The notes below the pieces were generated by a model. That model searched no databases. It had not been told where the DNA came from and worked only from the letters and a program-made list of their open reading frames with translations. A stretch of DNA of 64,000 bases from Sitta carolinensis (taxonomy: Eukaryota > Chordata > Aves > Passeriformes > Sittidae): NCBI GenBank assembly GCA_032173965.1, contig CM063288.1, positions 22,910,001 to 22,974,000 of the forward strand, read 5' to 3'. The first letter of the stretch is position 1, and each line of letters starts with the position of its first letter. Shown here piece by piece: positions 39,451 through 53,263 of this stretch. Both the position numbers and the translations under genes were made by a program.

Positions 39451-42400
39451 GAGTTAGTCAGAGACTCTCAGCAGGACGGGGAGCTCTTGTATCCCAACCT
39501 GGAAAGCACATGATGAACTTCAGTTTCATTAAATGCATTTTTGGAAGTGCTGCAGACAAAAAAGTGAACATTGTGAAAAAGTGAACAAATGCCAGCATTT
39601 GCCTAGTTTTGTCTGTCTGATCCTCTGCTGTAATAGAGAGACCATCTCCCTCTGGAGCAGGCAGCGGGCAGGCAGTGGTGTCAAGGTGAAACATTTCTCC
39701 TCTGACACTGTGACAGAACTAATTGTCTCTCCCAAGCAGATCAGCATTGGATCACATACTGTACTTAATCGTGCCTCTTGTTACTCTGCTTTGGCAGCAT
39801 CCTCTTTGCCCTCTGGTTCTTCAGCACTTCATATGTGGAATTCTGCTTCAACATACACAGGCTGTGAGTGTGGAGTGGTATGAAACTTGGTTCTGAGGGA
39901 TTATAAAACGTGAGCCACATTTTGAGGATTGTACAGATGCACTGTGAAATGAAGTGTACAGGGTATAATCTTGGCGTTTTTCAGAGCAGTTATGTGTCCG
40001 CAGATATGGGCCTTATGGTAAAAGGGAGCAGTTGTGTTGTAATTAATTAGATATTTGATGTCTTTGTCACTTCTTCACAATATAGAGAAAACAGAGGGGA
40101 AGTTGTGGTTGTGAGAGAAAGAATGAGCACAAGGTTGTTTTCAAAACAAAATTGTCACTTTCACTTTTATGACTGAAAACGTTGCTGTAGCAAAAGATGA
40201 ATGGATGAAGGCAATGAAGTCTTGTGATATTTGTGCCTCTTTTAAGTCTGTAAAATTTAATAAACAAATACTTAACAGTAGCTGTGAATGCTATACATGC
40301 AATAGACTGTTAGCATGCAGCTAACTTCTGCTGAAAGCCAGTAGTCCTCTAAACCAGCAAACTTCAGGACCCTTCCAGCTTGTGCTGGCCAACAGAGAGT
40401 GCTCCTGCATTTCAAAATTAGTGTGTCAGGGATTACCTACAATCTCCAGAATGTAGGAGGGCAGCATTTTTTAAAAAAACTAATTAATCATGTTAGTGAA
40501 ATGTTTAAATTTTATTACCGTCTGCCTTGTTACTCTACTATCTGTACAGTATCTGTTTTTGTGGCTGAAAATAGGCTCTAGTACTTGTCATTAATAACAG
40601 ACACAAAGCAGCAAAGGAACTTGTTATTGTTGCTGAAGTGTTGCAGAAAGTTTCTTCCTTCATTAAAAGCAAACCAGAAATACAGATACTTTTTTTTTTT
40701 TTTCCTTTTCTCCTCAAATAAGAATTTGTGAAGTACAAATTTGTTAAATATTTTCTCAAATGTAGGATACCACTCAGTTTCAAATTACGAGAGGTGTTTT
40801 TGTTCTTTGGCTTGTTTCTGTGAGGCACTTGGCCTTTTAAGTCCTTTGGTTCTGATTTTTTCCAATACTAGAGTAATGTGAGAATGGAATAGTCATTCAT
40901 GTAGGTTCCCTTTTTAGCAGAACAAGACTGTTTTGACAGGCATTGACAGGAGATAAGGACATTACAGAGTCCATGTCTTGCAACAGAATGTAGCAGAAAA
41001 AAACATCTGTGCATTTTGGAGTTGTATTTTAGAGGACAGAATCTTCTGAATTGCATATGCTTTGAGTATTAGTATTGATGTACATGCACCATTTGAAATA
41101 TTTCCTGTGTGAGTTCTTATCCTTCAGTTTGTAATTTTTAACATTCTGCTTTTAAATTTGAGTGTGGACATGCTTTTAGTTACCACTCTGCATTTAAAAA
41201 GGCATGTATGCTTACTATTACAGCTAGTAAACAACAAAAAAGAAACAATACTCTGTTACGTGTCATTATTTCTTTATCATGGAATGGTAACATGATTTAA
41301 TACAGCTTGGTATTACTCTTTTTGAATTAGTGTTACAACTTGAAATGATGCTGGTGCTGGAGAGTGTCTACAGAAGGGCAGTGGAGCTCGTAAAGGGTCT
41401 AGAGAGTGAGTTATACCAGGAACTAGCTGTGCCAGCTGAGAGGGCTCAGCCTGAAGAGAAGGAGTTTTAGGGGTGACCTTGTCACTCTATAACTCCCTGA
41501 CAGGATGCTGGAGCCAGGTCAGGTTCAGCCTCTTCTTAGAGATAACAAGAGACAGAATGAGAGGAAAGAGCTACAAGCTGCAGGTTCAGGTTGGACATCA
41601 GGAGGAATTTCTTCACAGAAGGGGTTGCATTGGAACAGGCTGCCCAGGGAGATGGTAATCACTGTTCCTGGAGGTGTCCAAGGAACAACTGGATGTGGTC
41701 CTTAGTGCTCTGGTCTGGTTGACAACGTGGTGATTGGTTCAAGGTTGGACTAGTTGATCTTGGGGATCTTTTCCAACCTGTAATGCCATGAATAGTGTGA
41801 AGCCTGTAGCTGATTTCTGAGTCTGGTACCTGATTTAGCCTCCTGTGTTAAAATGCAGTGCTTCTGGATGGCCTCAGCTTGCTCTGTTGGGATGGCAACT
41901 GGAAAGCACCCCGGGCCGAGCTGTCATATCGCCCAGTACCTAGAGGGCTTGGCCACACAGTTTTTGCCATTCCAAACCCTAAACCAAGCAGGTGGTTAAA
42001 GCTGTAAAATAGAGGGATAACCTGCTCCTATTGTACAGCTGTCCCAGAGTATAATGGGCCAGTGTAAGTGTTATGCTCTACTGGAATATTTTAGTGCTAT
42101 GTTATTTGTAGAAATAGAGAAAGTGTCAATACATAGGTATGAAATAGATAGTTTCCACTGAAATACAGTAGGTAGAGGATAATACAGCATAGCATTTATT
42201 TGTATCTTACAAATAAGTGCTGCACATTTATTTGATAGATACATTTGATAGCATCTGTCATTTATTTGTATCTTACAAATAAGTTCTTACAATCTTAGAA
42301 AAATCTGCCTGAAAAATATATTTGAATGAGAATGGTTTTCAGAGGTATGTAATTTAACAACCGTAAAAACAGGATTCCGTGATGGCTAAATTAAAATTTA

Positions 42401-45400
42401 ATTTTTGTCTAGAATGGAATACAGTGAAAACAGAAGAAGAATGCTGATCTTGCACCCAAAAAGAATGAGAGTGGAATATCCATATAACACTAGTCTGGTT
42501 ATAGAGTGGCTCTGGTCTTCAGACTGCACAGATTGTTCAGTTCCTGGTGTGTTACAAGAATAATTTAATGTTTGCCTCTTTTATTAAAGTTTTAACAGCC
42601 AAAGAGATGAATTTGATTTACAACTTAGGAATTAGACTAAACTTTCACGTTTTGATCTCTCTAGGTTGGCAGCCTCGGTGGTTTGTTTTAGACAATGGGA
42701 TATTGTCATACTATGATTCCCAAGATGATGTTTGCAAAGGCAGCAAAGGAAGTATAAAGATGGCTGTGTGTGAAATAAAAGGTAAGAATTCATTGATTTC
42801 TGCTTGACAACATTTTAGCTGCCATGGAAATAGAAAAGATCATGAATCATACATTTTTGCATCCTTTGCATGTTTTTCCTCCTCTGTTTTTGTTTACCTA
42901 TAGTCCAGTGTGTCAGCTTCATTGTTCACAAATAATAATGAGTGTAAATAGAGTCTTGTTTTGAGATTTTTTTTTAACGGTTCTGTGCATGTGGTTCATG
43001 CTTGAAGTTATGTCAGCTAACTGTTTAGTTCTACTGCTTTTTCCTCGTCTGACCAGGGATAGAGATTGAATCATGAAAGCCAGTTTTCCAGAAGAAAAGC
43101 AGCAATGATCCGAAAGCGGAGGTTCTTACAAACCACAAGTGTTTAGTCTTTTGGTTTCCTGAGTAATTTTTACTTTTATCACTGTTAGCAGCTGTGCACA
43201 TGCACAGGTGATGGGTGTATTTGAGACAATAAGGAAACTGCTTGCTCTGAAGTAAGTTTAGACTTTAGTTTATTCCTAGCTGTAGGTCAGCCTTCTTGGC
43301 TGATAGCAAGGTGTTGTCTAGCTGCCCGTTGCTGTTAACTATGACTTTTTTCCAGATCCTCACAGGTGACTGAGCTTGTGATGTGGGTACTTTCATATTA
43401 AAAAGTGGAATTTATTTTACATGGGCCACCAAGTATTTTTCATATGGTAACTCGTTTTTGTTACTGTTTCTTTAGTGTAGATGAAATCGGTGATGTAAAG
43501 AGGAGAGGATCGCTTTTAATTATTTTTTTTTTTGCTGTTCCAGTTGATTTTGCTTGTTAACTTGTTCTTTTGATGAAAGAAAAGGGGGAGAAAGGTTGAT
43601 CAGCTTTGGGCTTTTCCTTACTTAGCAATGGTGCATTGTGATTGACTGTTACTGTGGGATTATCCTAAGCATTTTAAAACTTTGAGCAGTATTTAATAAA
43701 TGATTGTTACTGAGTTGAGGTTATTGTTATTTCAATTTTTTTTTTCTCTTCTATCACAAGTTCATGCAACAGACAACACAAGAATGGAGCTAATCATCCC
43801 AGGGGAGCAGCATTTCTATATGAAAGCAGTTAATGCAGCTGAAAGGCAAAGATGGCTGGTAGCACTGGGGAGTGCAAAAGCCTGTTTAGCAGATACCAGA
43901 ACAAAAAAAGAAAAAGGTATGTGTGTTACCTAGAGTAGATCACTTCTTCAGATAAACATAGTGGAAATATTGTGATACCGAGTCAGTATTGTTGTATTTT
44001 AGTATAAATTGTAAGTATTTCTAGTCATCTCTATGGTAAATTCCCCCTCAGTATTAGAGTTAGAAGTCACCTGCATTGACCTCTTGTACCTTAAGAAGCT
44101 GAAATACCAGCAAGGTGTTGTTGTCACTAGAATAAACATATTGCTTGCAGCTGTTGTGAGGACATTTCATTTCTGCTGTTACAGTAATTCTTTATAGTAG
44201 CTATTTTTTTCCCTAATTTTTCTTGGATGGCTTATTTTAACTGTTTCTAGCCACTCTGGTGGGTGGCATAAGTTTTATCCAGTAATTGTTTTCAACATTA
44301 CATGGCAGCTAAGAAAGATTTTAATTTTTTTTTTCCTAATAATGTGCCTTTTTCATAATAGTAATTAAATTATCATCAATTACCCAAAAGTTTTGTCTGC
44401 TTCAAGTATAATTCTTGATTCATTGCAGAATAGTTTTCCTCAAATTAGCTGGATTTTTAAACTGATATTTAAATGCAAAGTCCTTAAAAATTACAATGTG
44501 TATGTACATCGTATGCAATAAATTTATATTTCCATTTTTTTCCATAGAAATAAGTGAGACCAATGAATCTCTTAAAACCAAAATGTCTGAACTTCGTCTC
44601 TACTGTGATCTTTTAATGCAGCAAGTTCATACAATACAAGAATTTGTTCACCATGATGAGACTCGCTCTCCTCCCAGCATTGAGGTGCATAATTCTAGAA
44701 TTTCTTTTCATTCCATTATATAATACAGCTCAAGTTGCTGTTGATGTCTTAAATGTTATTCATCTCCCAGTGTTGGGAAACCTAACCTAATGTCAATTTT
44801 TGAATGCTTATGTGAAGATGTAGTAATAGTGATTTTCTGTGTGTGAAGTACCTGGATGGTTTAACTGTAATTGTGCCATATTATAAACCAGTTGTGTTTC
44901 TGAGCCATTTGGTTGAAAGGCCAGAAGAGCTATCATATGAACAATACAACATTTTGTCTTGTTTTGCCTCTTTGTTCAAGTAGTTGAAACAATCTTAGTC
45001 TGTCCATTCATACTTCATTATGTGGGAGGGTATTCCGTTTTTTGTCAGTGAAAGCTAGTGTTCCAGGCATTGGAAACATGCAAACATGCAGTATAGATAT
45101 CTATCTCTGAATGGGCACAAGTACAATACTAGAATGTATTCCTGCTTTTGAATGAAAGGACTGGAAATTATGAATTACTTCATTCTTTGCACTCTTGAGC
45201 AGCATGTGAACAATGTTGTTGGTCCTTTAGTGCAAAGCTAAGGGTCATTTAGTCACAACAGAGCAAGTTTTCAATTTAGAAAAGTGAAATGGACCTGCAG
45301 CTCCTTGATCTAAAGTGATAAAACTGTTCACACCTTCTGCTGTAATTCATTTGTTTCACTGAAAGATCTGATAACAGTTAGTCACCCTGAGACAAGCTTT

Positions 45401-48400
45401 GCAGTAAGGCATTGTTGGCTGGTACTCTAAAGAAACTCAGATGTTAGAAAGAAATTGCAATACTGTCACATCTGCTTTCTTAAATTGACCTTCTGCTGAT
45501 GTGTACATTTGGTTAAAAAAATGGGAAAAATAAATTCTTAGTGGTAATGAGGGAAATTAGTGTGTCTGGGAGAGGTGATGGAGGAAAGTTGTATTTGCAT
45601 ATTTTATTTTTTTTTTCTTGCTTATGCTTGTGTTTCTGTTATTTTCAGAACATGAATGAGGCCTCTTCCTTGCTTAGTGCCACATGTAATACGTTTATCA
45701 CAACACTTGAAGAATGTGTGAAGATCGCTAATGCCAAGTTTAAGCCAGAAATGTTCCAGCTGCCTCACCCTGATCCCTTGGTTTCTCCTGTGTCACCATC
45801 ACCTATTCAAATGGTTTAGACATTTTGAAATACTATCTTTTCTAAGTGTCATATTGGTGGTTGGACTGGGGGAGGAGCGGCAGAAGGCTATGCTATTGTT
45901 ACGTGCTATGATGTCAACAGTTGAAGTCTCGACTGTGCTATAAATCGGTACTGGTCCCAAATATAAATCAGTTTTTTATTCTCAGTCTTTGTTTGCTAGC
46001 CTTTATATCATCAGAGTAATTTTTCATACATGTCAAGGCCCATGTAATGAAGTATCTTGTAAATGAATGAGGTTTAACTTTTCCTCAGTTCAACCGTTTG
46101 TTTTTTTTAGAGTGCTAACTGTACACTGATCATAAAAATTATATAACTTCACCTCCTGCTTTGTGACTTGAAGCACTTCAGCAAGATAGCATATGTTTCA
46201 GTGTATGTAATTCAAGATGTTTGTACTGATATATCATTCCCGTATTTAAAAAAAAGATATATAATGATAAAGATATTACTTACATAACTATTCACAATTA
46301 ATTCCCTTAGAAGGACAATGTATAGGAAATCAAATACTTTCTCAGTTCTGTGTATGTATTCCAAGATGAGCTGTATTGTGCAGTTTTGTTGTGGAAATCT
46401 CTCTGTTTCCATGTGGATCTTTCATCTCTTTATGTTCAATCATTTTACTTACAAAGCTGATCATAATGATTTAAAAGAATAACTTTCTTTGATATACATA
46501 GAGATTTGACAGTGATAGCAGAGAAACCACAAGGAATCAAGAGACATAATTTGGCTTTATTGTGTAATGAGGAATTTAAACTTCCATTTGGTAAAGGAAA
46601 AATGTCTTGATACTTCTGTATATCATAGCAATTAACAATGGCTCCTTGAGGAGCTTCAGTGCAAGAGGGAATGAGTTCCATAGATAGGAGGGAGCATCTT
46701 ATAGTAAACGGTTTCCTGTGTGAATGTTCTAAAATTTCTAATATTGATGGTAATCCATCTGTTTTCATATGGTTAAATCAGATTTTTAACAGAGAGTGGT
46801 TGCTTTTTATAAAAAAAAGTATTGCCATCTCTCTTTGTAAAGACTGTAAATAAAAAATAATGTAGATATCCATATCATTCTTCTGAGTAGCTTGTGACAT
46901 TTTTGGTGTTGTTTGTTTCTTTGGAATTTTTTTTTTTTCCTCTAGATGAAGCGTTCCATTAGCCACCCTGGTCCTTGCTATTCAGAAAGGTAATTTTCTG
47001 TCTCCTTAAGCTTTTTTCTTGTGTGTCAAAAGACTTCCTTGAACTTGCTAGCATTAAAAACAAAATGTGAAAAGAATTTTTTGCTTGGAGAAAAAATTAA
47101 AAATATAAATTGGTCTAACTTTGAAAACAAAAGGTGCAGATTATCAGCTATCGGTGGCAGCTGCTATTTTTAATACAGTACCAAAATTTCATCATACTAG
47201 AACCTTTATGCAAATGGCTTGTTTTGACAAGTTCATGAAATTAGAGCTTGAAATGCTAACATTCTTTTTCAGTCAGTATTTCAGATTCTCAAATTACTTC
47301 CTTCATTTTTATTTCTACTTTCAGACTTTGCAATTGTGAAATTGAGATTTTGACTGTGCTGTTTTTAGTCTGCTATAGTAGACTAGTATAGTAAAAAGCA
47401 TTGATACTCACAATTTAATCTAAGCACCAAAGTTATTTGAAATTTAAAGTATATAAAATTTGTGTGGGTTGTTACAGATTTTGCTTACTAATAGATCTCT
47501 TTTCCTTTGTAGGATTAATCACTCTGTAAAAGAACCAGGTGCATCTCTTCACCGATTTTCTCAGCGACGCAGAAGAACATACTCAGATACAGAATCTTAC
47601 AGTGATACACTTTCTGAAGATTCTCAGAGTAAGTTTGAAAGGGAGGGAGGATTATTTGTATCTTTCAGTACAATTTATTTCCCTGTTTAGAGCAGTTGTT
47701 CTAGCAATGATATCGGCAAGAGGAAAAATGTTTTGTTTGCAAGATTCCTGTATTATAAATCAGAGCACTTGTATGGTTTGCTACCTGGTTGACTTGTGCT
47801 GGCTTCCATCCATATTACACATGATCTTGCAGCTGGAGTTCTATTGAAATCAGTGGGACTACTGGTAAGATAAAATTAAGACATACCCAGAAAACAGATG
47901 TTTGTCCTAATAGACTCTTACATGAATGATTATCTGCTAAGTGATGTGGAATATTGCTGTTTGCCACCTGTTTATTGTCACAGAAGAAATTCTCTTTTTT
48001 TGACTTCTGTGAGTCGCAGGGGTAGTTTGCACCCAGTGCATTGAGGAAAGATTGTTCATTTCAGTGGCTTCTTGCCATTTTTAGAGAACAGCACTGCTCT
48101 AAAGGTACACAGCCTTGCCAGTAATAAAGATCATGATCAGAATTTACTCGCTCCTGTTTAGATGAGCTGTCTTAGCAGCCAGTTCTTCTGTGTTTTTTCC
48201 TTCTGAATCTTGCTGGTATTTGGACTCCATTATAACTCCTCTCAAGCAGACTTTGACTAGTTCTTCTGATTGCTTACATATAGGAAATACTTTGCAAATA
48301 CAATAATTGACAGATTGGATGATACTTTTGGGGATTGAAAATTAAATACTTAATCGATCTCTTTATAGGATCTGCTCATTGTTCTAGAAGTGCTGTCAAT

Positions 48401-48496
48401 GGAGATCTGGTATCATCAACCATTCCTGAAGAAAAAAGATCAGTGTCAAAGGAAAGATCTGAACTGGAAGAGACTCTTTCATCCTTTTCCTCCTGA
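39013..48496 (+). CDS. PLEKHA3: PLEKHA3 (FAPP1), PI4P-binding PH-domain protein, complete coding region
   Basis: Eight coding exons: 39013-39052, 42665-42781, 43761-43916, 44548-44684, 45649-45813, 46946-46989, 47513-47628 and 48369-48496. They total 903 nt and encode exactly 300 residues, the same length as human FAPP1. All introns are GT-AG and phases agree. The PH domain occupies about residues 1-95 ([20 protein letters not shown] through [15 protein letters not shown]) and in this family binds PI4P and ARF1 at the trans-Golgi. Helical sequence follows ([19 protein letters not shown]), then a Ser/Pro-rich stretch ([12 protein letters not shown]) and a basic, Ser-rich tail ([17 protein letters not shown]). 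It lacks the glycolipid-transfer domain of the related FAPP2, as expected. Exon 5 has a weak donor (ATG|GTTTAG). A CR1 copy sits in the large first intron. Confidence 0.97.
41345..41800 (+). mobile_element. CR1 LINE 3' fragment
   Basis: About 450 bp in PLEKHA3 intron 1 matches the 3' end of avian CR1 LINEs block for block. Examples are the segments around 41387-41402 (GCTCGTAAAGGGTCT), 41605-41662 (the GGAGGAATTTCTTCACAGAA and GGAACAGGCTGCCCAGGGAG blocks) and 41741-41778 (GTTGGACTAGTTGATCTTGG, then CTTTTCCAACCT). It is truncated at the 5' end, as CR1 copies usually are, and the terminal short repeat is degraded. Sense orientation relative to PLEKHA3. Confidence 0.9.
42193..42284 (+). repeat. 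Duplicated 26-bp palindromic motif
   Basis: The same 26 bp occurs exactly at 42193-42218 and 42259-42284. Each copy is itself an inverted repeat (TTATTTGTA / TACAAATAA around a short centre), so each could form a small hairpin. The copies lie in PLEKHA3 intron 1 some 380 bp before exon 2. They could be remnants of a small inverted-repeat element. Confidence 0.75.
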
Positions 48497-49755
48497 AACA
48501 ACTGAAAGTATTACATTTTCTATAAATAATGCTATGCAAAAGCTGCTGTAATTATACTGTTGTTATAGGAAGTAGTTATTTCCCTTTTTAGAAGAATTTC
48601 TCTGCACTTTATAGAATAACATAAATACTATCTTTGAAGTGTATTTTATCTTTATATAGTTTATTTGCAAGAGTATTTTCCTAATATTTCACAGTTTGAA
48701 TGTGCATTTTTTGGAACAAATGATGGCTTTAACAGATAAGCGTCCACATTTGTAAATGCAGCTCTTTTTAAAAAGTGTGGAGGTCTGACCAATACGTTAG
48801 TAAAAAAGCATTATAAACTTCAGCAAAAATTTTTCATCTTTTTGGACAAAATGCAACTTGTGCCATGGGCCTCTTGGTCATTTGTACCAGGTCATCCAGC
48901 TGGAGTTGTGATTAGCCCCACAATGGCTTTTCTTGACAGTGTAAGGGCTGTGGAAATGGGCGTTAATGGCTGTGCTCCAGCTGCTTGGATGGTAATTGAC
49001 ATTGCCGCAAGGATATACATAATCCAGTCCTTATTTTTAGGCAATGAAAGTAGAAATATTTAGTGTATTTTTCTAAACAAATGTATAAAAATAACTTAAT
49101 ATGAAGTATTTGTACCAAACATGGAATATTTAATAGTTTTTATTTATTTATTATTTTTTGCATCAAAAATTTCTACCTACTTTCACTACTAAAGGTCTAA
49201 AGAGCTACTAAAAGCTTCAAAATATGCATAAATAGTTTCTGGGGTGTGTAGCATCACAAATAATTAATACAGTGCTGTTAAGATTTACTCTGAGTACGTA
49301 AGATGTGTTTTTAGCAAAGTATGAGGAAAACAAGAGCTGAAATGTTAGAGTGTTCGAAGCTGCTGTTGTAGAGAATATTTGTATCTATACATGTTTTATT
49401 TATACAAAAGGGAGGGTCTGTTTTTGTAACTCCTTTATATCATTTGAGGATGGTATACACCAGAAGATGGATTCTGCTCTCAGTTACATCAGTGTAAATT
49501 TGCATTAACTGTAAGTGAGGTCAGAGTCTGACTCTCTTAATAATTAATGAGTAATATAGTATAACAATGCCTACTAGCACCTTGGTCAAGAAGGTTGTTA
49601 ATGTTAGCATTGTAAGCTTTTGGGGATTTTTTGGGTGTTTGTTTAGGGATGAACTTGATCTGTAAAGTCTTAGCTGTAGAGCACTTGAGGCAAGCCATTT
49701 ACTGTTCTTGATTTACACAATTGCTAAATAAATGTACAGGGTTTTTTGTACTCAA
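48497..49755 (+). other. PLEKHA3: PLEKHA3 3' UTR (inferred)
   Basis: Non-coding AT-rich sequence after the PLEKHA3 stop. AATAAA at 49727-49732 is followed by a T-rich stretch and is a reasonable cleavage signal. A later ATTAAA near 50178 is an alternative that would lengthen the UTR by about 450 nt. The end point is inferred. Confidence 0.5.
49727..49732 (+). terminator. PLEKHA3: Candidate PLEKHA3 polyadenylation signal AATAAA
   Basis: A canonical hexamer about 1.23 kb after the stop codon, followed 15 nt later by a GGGTTTTTTGT stretch that fits a downstream U/GU element. Confidence 0.45.
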
Positions 49756-52285
49756 GCACATACCAAAATCTGTTTTCATAACCAGATCTTTAATTTGGTT
49801 TGCCTAGTCTTCCTTTTGTGTATATAAATAATTTGAAGCAGACTGGAAAGAGCAGATGGGAATGGGATCTTCCCTTACAAAGTTTTGGAATGTTGATTTA
49901 TTTCAATCAAAACAGGTCCAAATGTTGAGGAAAAACATATGAGCTGTTTGCCTTATATAAAATGCCAGTTTATAAACCGTTACGTCGAGTTCAAGTGGAT
50001 TGGAATGGTTTGTAAAAGGGGTTTGTGGATACCAGCTCAGAGCTGTCATTTGTGCTCAGTTCTGTCAGTTTTCATGCAAAGTGGCATATGCATATCAGCC
50101 ACACACATGCTTGTACATTTTTTTTTTCTGAATGTTTGCTTTAATGTATTCTGTATGACACAATTGTAAAAATAAGTATTAAAGATGTTCAGAGAAGCTA
50201 ACTACATACTGCATTGAGAGTGTTGTCTTAAATAATACGCTGTCAGAGGTGCTTTTTGAAAATTCACTGAGGTTTCTTCCAGCTTCTGAAGTGTTAATTG
50301 CAAGTCACAATGACAGATACCTTTTTCTGCTTTCAACTACTATGAAGAAAAGAGTTTGGACTCCACGTTGTGCAAAAACAAAGTGAGACTGATCAATGAA
50401 TGTAGTAGTAAGTAATAATTTTTAATACTACCACAAGATGAAAGTCGTTGTGGTCAGATCCAAGCACAAAATTTGCATGTAATTCCTTCAGTGCTGTTTT
50501 GGGTTTTTCTAAACTCAGTCCTATAGCACAATAGATAGTATTTTTGAAGCGAGCAAATGTCAGCTTATATAATTAGAAATCCCAGTATTTGACCTGGATA
50601 TAATAAGTAAATGTTTATTTCTTTTCATCCAGAGACTGCTTAATCTATTGTCTTGAAAAATGGCATTCTTAGGGATGTGTTGTGTGAAATGGAATATGGA
50701 AGCTTTAGGTTGTGACCAGACATGCCACTATGGGTTTGCATTTGTTTAGCATTCTTGTGGAAAAACACTGGCTCAGCTGGTCAGTCTGCAATATTCTCTA
50801 TTCAAGCTGTGTTTCAGCAAAGCTTCTAAGTATTTTAAATCCTATTTTTACGCATGTGAGTGACTCATCTGCCGAAAGTACTTGCTTAAGTGCTGTGCAG
50901 AGCTGGGCCAGAGAGGTACTGGCAGGATGAACTTGCTTATGCTGCCACACCAGTGTGCTTTCTTCACTGACTGAGTGGTTTGAGACTCAGTAGAGGCCAT
51001 GTAAGACTGAGTTTCCAGTAGCCTTTGTGTAGAAGAGGCCATGGTTAAATCTCCAGATGCTGTCTATCACTGTCTTTTTCTGCTGGGATGATTAAATATC
51101 TAGTGTGTTTTTAGTGGTAGTTTTATTATGTGCCTGTGTACACAAGTTACTTGATAGCTAAACAAGACTGTACCTATGCATTTTTGTGTCTTGTATTGAG
51201 TTTGTTGGTTGGGGTGTTTTTAAACATCTAAAGAAATGAGAATTATAGGATTTCTTGAGTTGTTTTTTTTTTTCCTCTTTGAATGGTTTAAAGATTAAAA
51301 TACATAGCCTTTTTTACTTGATTTTTAATCTTTATTACTTTTCTCCCTAAGGAAGAAATACCATGCAGTCTTAAACTCTTCCACATTTATAGTTCCTACT
51401 TCCATCACTTGAAAATGTTTGGATTTTGTCCTGATCCATAGCTTAGGTCTTCTGAAATCCTTATTTTTACTTTAGTCCTTATTTTGTCCCTATTTCTTAG
51501 CTTTCCTGCATAATTTGTACAGATAGTAGTTGATAATATATAGGGTTGTAGGAAATTATACAAACAGGTTCTACTGTGAGTCTTTTTTGAATAGGTTTTT
51601 AAACGTTCTATCTATTAGTGCTGAGAGTCACAGTGATGCATCATGTTTGCTAACTAATGCTCTTGCTCCACTTCAGAGAATTTTACAGCTCCTGAAGTGT
51701 TGCATTTCTGTGAATGTGTTTGCTCTCAAGCTTTTTCTACAGAATGAATTCTAGAAGCAGTCTTGCTCCTTTGATCTTGATACTCTTTTCCTCATAGATA
51801 ACATGTCCCAACCCCTCCCACAACCCCCCCAGATGTGAAGCCAGGCTTTGCTCTGACAGATATGTCAGCTGACTTGTGGGATGAAGAATTGATTAATCAC
51901 CCACTGGAGGTGACAACTTGTTGGTCCAGGCAATTAGGGTTCAGCTAGTACTAGTATTAGTTCCAGCTGCCAAGAAAACAAGAGGGTGTAGAGGAAAGCC
52001 TGGAAATAACAGAGGAATAAGAACAGCACAATGCATAGGCATGTGCTGGAATTTGTCCTTTGTCAATGAAGAACCTATGAAGAAAATTTTTGTCAAGTGA
52101 CTTTTTCCAAGGCTGGCTGGTGGGCAGGCTGTTTCTGATACATGGCTGGATTGTCAGCAGTTAACTACCTGGTTTACATTGGAGAGCTGCATTTCTACCT
52201 CATCTTTTTTTTCAGCAACTCTTTTTCTGTAGTGTAGTACAGGGACTGTAATAACAGCAGAATAAATAAAGAAGGAGTCACAGGC
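49756..52285. other. Spacer between PLEKHA3 and TTN 3' ends
   Basis: AT-rich DNA between two convergent genes. Open frames of 60-76 codons occur on both strands, but none resembles a known protein or has splice context. Nothing else is recognised. Confidence 0.5.
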
Positions 52286-52289
52286 TTTA

Positions 52290-53263
52290 TGGTGCAGAAA
52301 GCATGCTTTATTTCAAATGAACAATTCTATCTCAAGGAGGTTCAACAGCTACCAAGCTCTATTACTACATTAGGAGAACTAAAGCAAATTGAAGTGCAGG
52401 CTGGTATTTGATATTGTAGCAACAGTTTGTTTTCAAACTGTGGTTCATTGCTTAGTTGCCTGGAAGTGACTACTGGATGTCTAATACTACCACACAAACT
52501 CAATCACTGCACCCTAAGAACCTCCGAGATGGAGTACTGCTGCTGCACTTGAATACCTAAATAGCTTTGTTGATTAAGGGGATGGCCAGGTGATGTTACT
52601 TTTAAAAAAGCTATTCAGGCAGTCAATATGTCAGAAACAGTACACAATGGGTGAACAAAGTGCTGGCCGCTTGCACTTTGTCCAGAAATTGTCAGTCAGG
52701 TATGAAAATTATGACATAATCAGATCCAATGTAAAACATTAAAGCAATGCTTACAGGAGGGTAATTGCAAACATCACCAATGCCTTACATTTCTGATTCA
52801 ACATAAATATTTGTGCACGTATTAAATACTGTGCACAGTATCATGTCTTAGGTGTAGGTAATCTTCAACAGGGAGCTTCTCTACCTGTTGAGGCATTCTT
52901 AGACATCAACAATGAGTTGAGGCGCAAAAATTAGTTAAATGTTGAGCAGGGTAGTCGTTTGCTAGGAAACTTTCACCTGCCAACTGTTAGTTCCAAAAGT
53001 TACATTTCAAAATGTCATAAAATAAATGGTACAAAACTTCATAACCGTTAACTTCGGCTATATACAGTATGTACATGTCAATGAAAAAAGTGTTTTAAAT
53101 TCTTAGGTCAATAGTGTCTATAAGTCATAATGTATAGATCTGGACTTTGTCTCGTTCAGGTAGGTAAAAAAATATTTCTCTTTTATATTTACAAATCAGA
53201 TATTTTAGTCCATATATGAATCACTTGTAAAAATACAAGTGTAAATAATACAGATTAAGCTCT
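52290..53263 (-). other. TTN: TTN 3' UTR (inferred)
   Basis: About 970 bp on the minus strand between the titin stop codon and the candidate polyadenylation site. It is AT-rich with no open frame of interest. The 3' limit is inferred from the hexamer at 52312-52307. Confidence 0.6.
52307..52312 (-). terminator. TTN: Candidate TTN polyadenylation signal AATAAA
   Basis: TTTATT on the plus strand is AATAAA in the titin transcript, about 950 nt after the stop. Minus-strand sequence beyond it reads GCATGC...CACCATAAAGCC. This is the first convincing hexamer downstream of the coding region. Confidence 0.5.

Noticed and set aside
38259..39513. Several long overlapping open frames (150-212 codons) on both strands of the CpG island
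   Set aside because: They are Ala/Arg/Gly/Pro-rich in all frames, as expected where GC content makes stop codons rare. The real coding sequence here is only FKBP7 exon 1 and PLEKHA3 exon 1.
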